Part shown: in pieces, positions 1 to 7,618 of the stretch
Numbering within the stretch: the stretch's first letter is position 1
Layout: each line of letters begins with the position of its first letter
Assembly: GCA_030609765.1 (NCBI GenBank)
Contig: JAUWTE010000139.1
Span: 1-7,618 of the forward strand
Direction: 5' to 3'
DNA: 7,618 nucleotides
From: Acidobacteriota bacterium
GTDB taxonomy: Bacteria; Acidobacteriota; UBA890
Notes under the pieces: model-generated
What the model was told of the DNA's origin: nothing
The model's input: the letters and a program-made list of their open reading frames with translations, nothing else
Databases searched by the model: none
Position numbers and translations under genes: made by a program

Positions 1-215
1 CCGGTCAAGAGGGGCTCCCCCCGGAATCCACCGCCTCTGATTTGGAGCGACGCTGAAGCATGCTCATCGGGGGCGTTTTGCGCCGCACCCGATCAGCCGC
101 TCCCGGTCTGGTTCTGATCACCCAAGTCCGTGCTCCACGAGTGATTACGCGGCTGCTTCACCCATCCCTCTTCCTCGGCCGCGCTGCGCGAACCTGCTCT
201 CATGTTGAGAGGCCC
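1..215. other. Non-coding stretch downstream of the deiminase gene
   Basis: No open frame here has recognisable protein character on either strand. It holds the small hairpin at 197-211, a GGCG/CGCC mini-stem at 72-84, and a 14-bp segment at 24-37 that recurs at 2002-2015. On the minus strand it could carry the leader of a further gene to the left, but no start is visible in the window. Confidence 0.5.
197..211 (-). repeat. Small perfect inverted repeat just downstream of the deiminase stop codon; possible transcript 3' end
   Basis: CTCTCA and TGAGAG form a 6-bp stem with a 3-nt loop, starting 5 nt after the stop codon (218-216). No T-tract follows on the minus strand, so it is not a canonical Rho-independent terminator. 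It may protect or mark the mRNA end, or be chance. Confidence 0.25.
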
Positions 216-1973
216 CTATTCAACAAGCAGCAGCTTGACCGTCGCGATACGGTCCCGACTCCGCAGATGGCAGAAGTAGACGCCGCGGCTCACCCGGCGG
301 AGCCGATGGTCAGATCCGTCCCAGTGCACCACGCCATCCTCCGAACGGAGTGGCGCGAAAGTTCTCACCAACCTGCCGCGGGAATCATAGATCGCCAGAT
401 TCGCATCCCCCGCCTCTGCCAACTGGAACCGGAGCTGGGTTGTGGATCTGATCAGGCTGGGCTGCGCGCGAAGGTCGAGCCGCGGTCGATCGGCCACGTC
501 CACGTGCGCGGTGCCGGTGACCTCGACCGCGATGGTTGATGACGGAGCATCGGCGGGCAGAGCGACCGGGAACTCATGTCCGCCGCAGGAGGCGGTCGCC
601 GCAAGGTAATACTCGAAGTCCTCGTACATCGGCGGCAACACGGCTTGCCACACGCCGTTCTGAATCGCGGCCGGAACCTCGACGAAATCCTCTTCGCTCT
701 CGGGACGGTAGTAAACGGATGCGAACGTGTTCGGGAATCCCGGATTGACGCGGAAGGCGACCGGAACCTCTTCGTTCGCGGGCACGCTCGACAGTGACGC
801 GTGGAACACGATGAGCGGATTGTCGCTGTGATGAAGCTTGGAGATGCAGTGCACGGCCCCCGCGCGCTGGATGATCTCTTCCGAGTCAAAGCCGATGATC
901 TCGTAGTCGGGCAAGATCGATTGGTAGATCTGGAGCGCCTCGTCATCGGTCTCCTGACCATAGACAGGCACCACGGCCCGGTCATTGACGAGAAGCGAGT
1001 TCGTGTAGGTGCGCGTGGGTGCCCAGCCGCCGCCTTCGTAGGGCGGCATGGGAATCCTCACCACGTCGAACTCCCGGCCATCCAGATTGCGCAGCGTGTC
1101 CAGCTGCGCCGCGATATCGTTCAGAATGTAGTAGTTGTTGCCTGCGCCGTCCCCCGGGGCTGCGTACTCGCCGACGATGAACGTGGTGTCGTCGAGAAGC
1201 TTGCAGAAGACATCAATGTGCTTGGTGTTCTCAACATCAAGCTTGGGCAAGACCACCAAAGAATCGATGCCGCAGTAGCTCCGGAAGATGCTTCGGACCT
1301 CCGCGTGCGTGTAACTGGAGTTGTATTCGTAGACGATCTCGGTGGCGAAGCCCATGCCGTTGCCATCGGTCATGAAGTTGCCCCCGGAATGCAGCAGATC
1401 GTTGGTGTAGACCGGCAATCCGAACTCGGCACCGATGGCGATCGGGACGTCGTCATCCGAGGTGAAGGGATACCAGAAGTCCGCGATCGCCTTGTCCCCG
1501 TCTTCGCACAGGTAGACGGGACCGTAGTCGCGCACCCAGATGCTGTTGTCCGAAAGCTGCGGGTAGATGATGAACCGCACGCGGTCCATGTCCACACCCG
1601 CTGCCGTGAGCTCAGCGATCGCCTGGCTGCGGGTCGTGCCGCTCTTGCAGATCATGTAGACGGTGTCCTGCTGAGCCACGACGTAGGCGAGATCGACAAT
1701 GATGTCGGTGCTGCTGAATGCGGTCTCGTAGGTGAGGATCACACCGTCCGCACGGCAGAACTCGCCGGGAGAGACGAGGATGTTGCCGGGTGGCGGGTAG
1801 GTTGGCGGTAGCGGCCTCTCCATGGCCGTGTCGGGGACGGGGTGGTGCATGCCCGGATAGGGCGGACTGGACGCATCCAGCACAGGAGTCCAGGCGATGA
1901 TCCCCAGGACCACAACGATCGTCAGGCGGTGGGCAATGATGTGACCCTCCAACGCACGTGGCACCATGATCAT
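216..1973 (-). CDS. Secreted agmatine/peptidylarginine deiminase family protein (PAD_porph type) with Ig-like and C-terminal sorting domains
   Basis: This is a guanidino-modifying enzyme: family members hydrolyse the guanidinium group of agmatine or of peptidyl-arginine, giving N-carbamoylputrescine or citrulline plus ammonia. Numbered from the ATG at 1973, the catalytic set is intact: WVRDYGP with Asp149 (codon 1529-1527), SGGNF near 196-200, KHID with His252 (codon 1220-1218) and Asp254, and the nucleophile Cys376 in GAVHC (codon 848-846). A hydrophobic stretch (LTIVVVLGIIAW) near the N-terminus looks like a signal peptide. After the catalytic domain (about 65-390) comes an Ig-like segment (about 400-490), then a FlgD-Ig/type IX-like tail (about 510-585: LAIYDSRGRLVRTF, VHWDGSD, RGVYFCHL). 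Export, an Ig-like domain and a sorting tail resemble Porphyromonas PPAD more than cytosolic AguA, but the substrate cannot be decided from sequence. The start is uncertain: the frame is open back to a GTG at 2030, ATGs lie at 1973 and 1967, and the best ribosome site precedes an ATT at 1937-1935. Confidence 0.92.
   Translation of the reverse strand: MIMVPRALEGHIIAHRLTIVVVLGIIAWTPVLDASSPPYPGMHHPVPDTAMERPLPPTYPPPGNILVSPGEFCRADGVILTYETAFSSTDIIVDLAYVVAQQDTVYMICKSGTTRSQAIAELTAAGVDMDRVRFIIYPQLSDNSIWVRDYGPVYLCEDGDKAIADFWYPFTSDDDVPIAIGAEFGLPVYTNDLLHSGGNFMTDGNGMGFATEIVYEYNSSYTHAEVRSIFRSYCGIDSLVVLPKLDVENTKHIDVFCKLLDDTTFIVGEYAAPGDGAGNNYYILNDIAAQLDTLRNLDGREFDVVRIPMPPYEGGGWAPTRTYTNSLLVNDRAVVPVYGQETDDEALQIYQSILPDYEIIGFDSEEIIQRAGAVHCISKLHHSDNPLIVFHASLSSVPANEEVPVAFRVNPGFPNTFASVYYRPESEEDFVEVPAAIQNGVWQAVLPPMYEDFEYYLAATASCGGHEFPVALPADAPSSTIAVEVTGTAHVDVADRPRLDLRAQPSLIRSTTQLRFQLAEAGDANLAIYDSRGRLVRTFAPLRSEDGVVHWDGSDHRLRRVSRGVYFCHLRSRDRIATVKLLLVE
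1945..1950 (-). promoter_or_regulatory. Strong Shine-Dalgarno-like GGAGGG inside the annotated 5' end of the deiminase gene
   Basis: On the minus strand GGAGGG is followed by TCACATC and then ATT (1937-1935), in frame with the deiminase. None of the conventional starts upstream (GTG 2030, ATG 1973, ATG 1967) has a comparable site at good spacing. The first downstream GTG falls inside the hydrophobic core of the signal peptide. Starting at the ATT would give (M)AHRLTIVVVLGIIAW, a compact standard signal peptide. ATT starts are rare, so this is only an alternative; the hexamer could also be chance in GC-rich DNA. Confidence 0.35.
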
Positions 1974-2243
1974 ACCAGGATCACACGGTGCAGGGCACCC
2001 AGAATCCACCGCCTCCGGCCACGCTCTCACCGCTCCGCACGGGTCCCGCCCCCGTTACCTGCTCGGACCCTCGGATGCCGGGACGCGCACGGGACCGCAG
2101 CCACCGAGGGCCCACTCCCGCGCTCCTCGGCATCACTGCCCACAAGTGGCTGGAACTTCCTATGCGTTACCGCAATCGTCAGCCTATGTCCCATGGATCC
2201 CCCCCCACCCCTAACCTGCGGTCAAGACAGTAGTGGCGCCAGC

Positions 2244-2357
2244 GGAGGCTACCGGCCTCCAGGGCGAAGGACCTAAGGGAGCAGCAGCCCCGGACGAATA
2301 TAGCTGTGAATGGAATCTCGTTCGTGGGCCAGGTTGCACCGAAAGGTGTCACGCGTG
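2244..2357 (+). promoter_or_regulatory. Possible structured 5' leader of the sensor operon
   Basis: Reading the plus strand as RNA, three hairpins occur in series before the sensor gene. The first is GGAGGC/GCCTCC (2244-2249 with 2255-2260, 5-nt loop). The second is GCCC plus ACGAA pairing with TTCGT plus GGGC (2287-2298 with 2321-2329), with a 3-nt bulge and a large loop. The third is CACC-GAAA-GGTG (2337-2348), with a GNRA tetraloop. An 8-bp palindrome CACGCGTG (2350-2357) ends just before the ribosome binding site. CCTAAG at 2272-2277 matches one strand of the classic 11-nt GAAA-tetraloop receptor, but the matching TATGG strand is absent. It does not match any riboswitch consensus I know (c-di-GMP, cobalamin and TPP considered). 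Confidence 0.22.
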
Positions 2358-2365
2358 CTCACCGC

Positions 2366-2371
2366 AAGGAG
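2366..2371 (+). promoter_or_regulatory. Ribosome binding site (AAGGAG) fixing the DUF3365 start
   Basis: AAGGAG ends 8 nt before the ATG at 2380. The nearer ATG at 2373 is out of frame. This site, and the membrane helix that begins right after 2380, favour 2380 over the in-frame GTG at 2233. Confidence 0.75.
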
Positions 2372-2379
2372 CATGGGCG

Positions 2380-3078
2380 ATGAGAACTCCTCTGGCTTGG
2401 TTGGTGTGCCTCGCCGCGATGGCAGGCATGCTGTTGGTGCAGCAGAAGATCGACAACCGTAGTAGAAGACGCATTGCCGAGGACAGAGCCTACGTCCTGT
2501 TGACTGCGATGGAAGCAGACCGCCATGTCACAAGCAAGATCATCAAGCCCGCTCTCTGGGAAGAATTCGGGAAAGAGACGTTTGTCGTAGAAGCTATGTC
2601 CTCTTCATTCGGCGCGCGAAATGTGTTCAACAGAATTCGGGAGCAATATCCTGACTATCATTTCAAGCATAGTTGCTTTGATCCCCGAAACAGGAGAAAC
2701 CTCGCCGATGCGGCGGAGCTAGAGGTCTTGAACGTGTTTCTCCAACACACCGAATTGGAAGAATGGTCAGGAGTACAAGTCATTCAGGATGAGGAAAGAT
2801 GGGTAGTGGCGAAACCAATATTCCACAAGACGCGGTGTGCAGGCTGCCATGGGAACCCTTCGGACGCACCGCAGGACATTCTCGAGACATACGGATCTGA
2901 GTACGCCTTTGGACGCAAGGACGGGGATCTGATTGGTGCCCTGCTTGTCTCCGTACCGCTCCAAACAGCAACGGGACATGCTCCCAGCCCGTGGATCCCA
3001 CAGGCTCTCGGAGCGAGCCTAATTGTCTTCCCATTCCTGTTTGCATTGCGTGCTGGGAGATACACTCCGACCCCCTAG
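2380..3078 (+). CDS. Membrane-anchored DUF3365 (Tll0287-like) periplasmic haem c sensor protein
   Basis: This 232-residue protein has an N-terminal membrane helix (about 4-21), a periplasmic DUF3365 domain (about 28-197) and a second helix (about 206-224) with a short cytoplasmic tail. DUF3365 is a PAS-like fold that carries covalent haem c in many members. Family hallmarks visible here are FGARNVF...YPDYHFK (78-96), DPRNRRN (101-107), AKPIF (144-148), the single haem-attachment motif CAGCH (153-157; bases 2836-2850), YGSEYAFGRKDGDLIGA and a closing SVPL. It has no kinase, cyclase, HAMP or methyl-accepting module, although the domain is often fused to one. It lies 63 bp upstream of a hybrid kinase on the same strand, very probably in the same operon, so it likely passes redox or small-ligand information to that kinase. 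Hand-counted blocks at 2581-2700 are 42-47% GC, lower than most of the neighbouring genes. The domain assignment is firm; the partner is inferred. Confidence 0.9.
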   Translation: MRTPLAWLVCLAAMAGMLLVQQKIDNRSRRRIAEDRAYVLLTAMEADRHVTSKIIKPALWEEFGKETFVVEAMSSSFGARNVFNRIREQYPDYHFKHSCFDPRNRRNLADAAELEVLNVFLQHTELEEWSGVQVIQDEERWVVAKPIFHKTRCAGCHGNPSDAPQDILETYGSEYAFGRKDGDLIGALLVSVPLQTATGHAPSPWIPQALGASLIVFPFLFALRAGRYTPTP

Positions 3079-3141
3079 GATAGGTCCCGGAAGACTCGGC
3101 GGCATTGACTCGAACATCCAAGAGGCGAGTAGCTCCGTGAG

Positions 3142-5976
<2,835 letters not shown>

Positions 5977-6066
5977 GTGATTTCCCTAGGCCCAACAGCA
6001 GCTCACCAGCCTGAGGGGGAATCGCACCCATATCTCTGCGGTAATCGCTCCTGGACGCGCCATCAG

Positions 6067-6088
6067 CGTGCGCTCAGCCTATCGCACG
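6067..6088. repeat. Inverted repeat CGTGCG/CGCACG spanning the stop codon of the LVIVD protein gene
   Basis: A perfect 6-bp GC-rich stem with a 10-nt loop covers the TAG at 6081-6079, within the convergent end of the kinase and LVIVD genes. Neither strand has a T-tract after it, so a terminator role is only possible. The rest of the 102-bp gap (5977-6078) shows no gene. Confidence 0.22.
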
Positions 6089-7618
6089 AGAACGACAGGT
6101 GTGCTCACCGTTGACCGGCCACTCATATGACGCACGTAATACACCCCAGCCGGCACAGGTCCTCCTTCATGTCCGCACCCGTCCCAATGGAAGCCGTGTA
6201 CGCCCGCCGGCAGCCATCCCTCGAAGAGTTGATCCACAATCCTCCCACGGACATCGTACACGGCCAAGCGTGCGCGGCCTTGAACGGGCGTCACCAGCTG
6301 CACCGAAGCGCCGTTGAGACCAGGATTGCCGGAGAGGAACAGGTTCACGGTAGGTGACACCGTTTCAAAGGTGGGGGGGATGCGCGCGAAATCACATTCG
6401 AGCGGGGCAACCTCAAGGTCGTCGTTGTACGTAGCCACCAGCGCGTGGCCGTTGATGATCCTCAGGTCGCACGGGAAGTTGCATGGATAGTAGCCGGCCA
6501 AGAGGGGCAAAAGGGGATCGGAGACATCGATGACCTGCAATCCGGAGTGGTCGTTGGTGTCCGCTAGATAGACGTAGTCACCTTCGATCGCGAGGGCCTG
6601 CGCCATCGTTGCGGTCATCTTCCGGCTCATCACCTCTGGATTCTGCGGGTCGCCGACGTCCATGATCAAGAGTCCCCCCCAGCCATCGGCGATGTAGAGC
6701 AGGGATCCGATGATTTCGAAGTCACAAGGCAGGGTGGGAGCGGGACTCTCTCCGACGATCTGCAGGTCGGCTGGATCAGAGGCGTCGATGACAAAGAGAC
6801 CCGTGTGATGTTGCACCCGTCGGCCGACGTAGAGCGTTGAACCGACCGCCTCGACAATGGACGCACTGTACCCAAACCCGAGACTGCTGATGTATTCGGG
6901 CTCTACGGGGTTCGAGATGTCATAGGTCATGAGCCCGAGGTGCCCCGCCATCACGTACAAGTAGTTCCCCTCGACCTCGAGGTCGCTGGGACTGTGATCG
7001 AGAGGGAATGAGCCCACGCGTTCGGGCGCCTGAGGGTTGGTGATGTCGAGCACATGGAATCCATCGTGATCACCACCCTCGCCGACATAGGCATATCGGT
7101 TTTTCGTCGGCCCCTCGGTGAGCGCAATCACGCCGCCCATGTCCAGATCGAGGTGCTCGATTCCTACAATATCGGGGCTCTCTGGATCCGACAGGTCAAC
7201 CACGCAGAAGTCCTCTCCACCGTTCCGGATTGTGTATGCGTAATCGCCTTGGGAAGCGAGGGTCCGCGCACGGTACGTGCCGGCTACCGACGCGACCGGT
7301 TCGGCGACCAGTGGCTCATGGAGTTCGTACGACCCAATCGAATAGGATCGCGCGAATAGAGTGGAGCCAACCACGATCAGGTTTCCTGGGCTGCGCTGCA
7401 TGCCGACATGTCCTCTCACCTGCATGTTCGCGGGATCCGAAATGTCGATGAAGGCAAAGCCGCAGCCGTAGGTACCCACGATCGCGTAATGCTCCCAAAG
7501 CGCCACGCCGTAGTTCGGGGTACCCTCCGGAGTGTACTCGCCCTCGATCCAGGGGTCTTTTGGATCACTGACGTTGACCATGTATAGGCCGTCTCCGTCG
7601 GGAGGATACTCCGACGCG
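6079..7618 (-). CDS. Secreted LVIVD-repeat beta-propeller protein with C-terminal FlgD-Ig-like sorting domain (5' partial)
   Basis: The frame stays open to the right edge. The codons before the ATG at 7581-7579 encode SEYPPDGDGLY, which completes an LVIVD strand (GLYMVNVSDP), so that Met is internal and the true start and any signal peptide lie outside the window. Eight clear LVIVD motifs recur about every 40-50 residues (numbered from that Met): MVNVSDP 1, FAFIDISDP 42, FCVVDLSDP 125, FHVLDITNP 175, LMTYDISNP 217, LFVIDASDP 262, LLIMDVGDP 304, LQVIDVSDP 348. A degenerate copy sits near 80-95. Each is followed by a GxxLYV-type strand, as in beta-propellers. The last 75 residues form a FlgD-Ig/type IX-like tail (LAVYDVRGRIVDQL, FHWDGCG, PAGVYYVRHM), closely paralleling the deiminase tail. 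The protein is expected to be outside the cell or on its surface. LVIVD proteins have no general enzymatic role; binding or scaffolding is a guess. Confidence 0.92.
   Translation of the reverse strand, partial: ASEYPPDGDGLYMVNVSDPKDPWIEGEYTPEGTPNYGVALWEHYAIVGTYGCGFAFIDISDPANMQVRGHVGMQRSPGNLIVVGSTLFARSYSIGSYELHEPLVAEPVASVAGTYRARTLASQGDYAYTIRNGGEDFCVVDLSDPESPDIVGIEHLDLDMGGVIALTEGPTKNRYAYVGEGGDHDGFHVLDITNPQAPERVGSFPLDHSPSDLEVEGNYLYVMAGHLGLMTYDISNPVEPEYISSLGFGYSASIVEAVGSTLYVGRRVQHHTGLFVIDASDPADLQIVGESPAPTLPCDFEIIGSLLYIADGWGGLLIMDVGDPQNPEVMSRKMTATMAQALAIEGDYVYLADTNDHSGLQVIDVSDPLLPLLAGYYPCNFPCDLRIINGHALVATYNDDLEVAPLECDFARIPPTFETVSPTVNLFLSGNPGLNGASVQLVTPVQGRARLAVYDVRGRIVDQLFEGWLPAGVHGFHWDGCGHEGGPVPAGVYYVRHMSGRSTVSTPVVLVR

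Larger units (their letters stand above)
1974..2379. other. Divergent intergenic region between the deiminase and the DUF3365 sensor
   Basis: About 400 bases separate the two divergently oriented starts, so promoters for both transcripts should lie here. I see no convincing -35/-10 pair and no sigma-54 -24/-12 element. The region contains an 8-C homopolymer (2199-2206), a 14-bp repeat copy (2002-2015), and a cluster of inverted repeats in the plus-strand leader (2244-2357). Frames are open through part of it from a GTG at 2233 on the plus strand and a GTG at 2030 on the minus strand. The peptides they would add show no domain and no hydrophobic segment, so I treat them as untranslated. Confidence 0.5.

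Noticed and set aside
72..84. GGCG-TTTTG-CGCC stem as a terminator for the deiminase transcript
   Set aside because: The stem is only 4 bp, the T's are in the loop on the wrong strand, and it lies more than 130 bases past the stop codon.
60..539. Plus-strand open frame (159 codons) overlapping the 3' end of the deiminase
   Set aside because: Mostly antisense to the sorting tail. Arg-rich composition, no domain, no convincing ribosome site.
801..1811. Long plus-strand open frame (336 codons) opposite the deiminase gene
   Set aside because: It lies antisense to a gene with an intact catalytic motif set. Its translation is rich in Val/Asp/Arg with no domain or membrane pattern, as expected for a mirror frame of GC-rich coding DNA.
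2325..2337. Possible sigma-54 promoter (TGGGCC ... TTGC) before the sensor gene
   Set aside because: The GG and GC dinucleotides are two bases too close for the -24/-12 spacing, and no better match is nearby.
2233..2379. N-terminal extension of the DUF3365 protein from the GTG at 2233
   Set aside because: The extra 49 residues (MAPAEATGLQ onward) have no domain or signal character and precede a well-placed AAGGAG and ATG at 2380, which directly begins a membrane helix.
3079..3141. Frameshift joining the DUF3365 gene to the kinase into one fused sensor kinase
   Set aside because: The 63-bp gap contains stop codons and no HAMP-like residues, and the kinase has its own complete TM-sensor-TM-HAMP front, so a broken single gene is unlikely.

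Overview
The window holds four protein-coding genes and no RNA genes, CRISPR arrays, transposons or prophage genes that I can recognise. Two genes encode exported proteins and lie on the minus strand at the two ends. Each ends in a short C-terminal beta-sandwich of the FlgD-Ig / type IX-like sorting kind (a 'YD.RGR.V' strand, then 'W(D)G', then 'GVY'). The two central genes, on the plus strand, form a membrane-bound sensory pair. GC-rich DNA together with FlgD-Ig-type tails on secreted enzymes and propellers is typical of the FCB superphylum and neighbouring uncultured lineages (Eisenbacteria, Krumholzibacteriota, Latescibacterota and similar). That placement is inferred from domain style, not from a marker gene.

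Layout. 1-215: non-coding, downstream of the first gene. 216-1973 (minus): a secreted agmatine deiminase / Porphyromonas-type peptidylarginine deiminase family enzyme with an Ig-like domain and a sorting tail. 1974-2379: a divergent intergenic region with several small inverted repeats on the plus-strand leader side. 2380-3078 (plus): a membrane-anchored DUF3365 (Tll0287-like) periplasmic sensor with one CxxCH haem c site. 3142-5976 (plus): a 944-residue hybrid histidine kinase, ordered TM, periplasmic domain, TM, HAMP, PAS, HisKA, HATPase, REC, REC. 5977-6078: convergent gap. 6079 to the right edge (minus): an LVIVD-repeat beta-propeller protein with a sorting tail, whose 5' end lies outside the window.

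How the genes may work together. The DUF3365 protein has a sensor domain between two membrane helices but no output domain. It sits 63 bp upstream of a kinase that has its own non-haem periplasmic domain. In many relatives DUF3365 is fused directly to HAMP/PAS/kinase modules, so the two genes look like a split haem-redox (or gas/ligand) sensory system. The kinase's C-terminus stops just inside what looks like the start of an Hpt domain, so the final phosphotransfer step, if there is one, must use a partner encoded elsewhere. No DNA-binding response regulator is present, so the regulatory target is unknown. The two flanking secreted proteins could be targets, but nothing in the sequence shows this.
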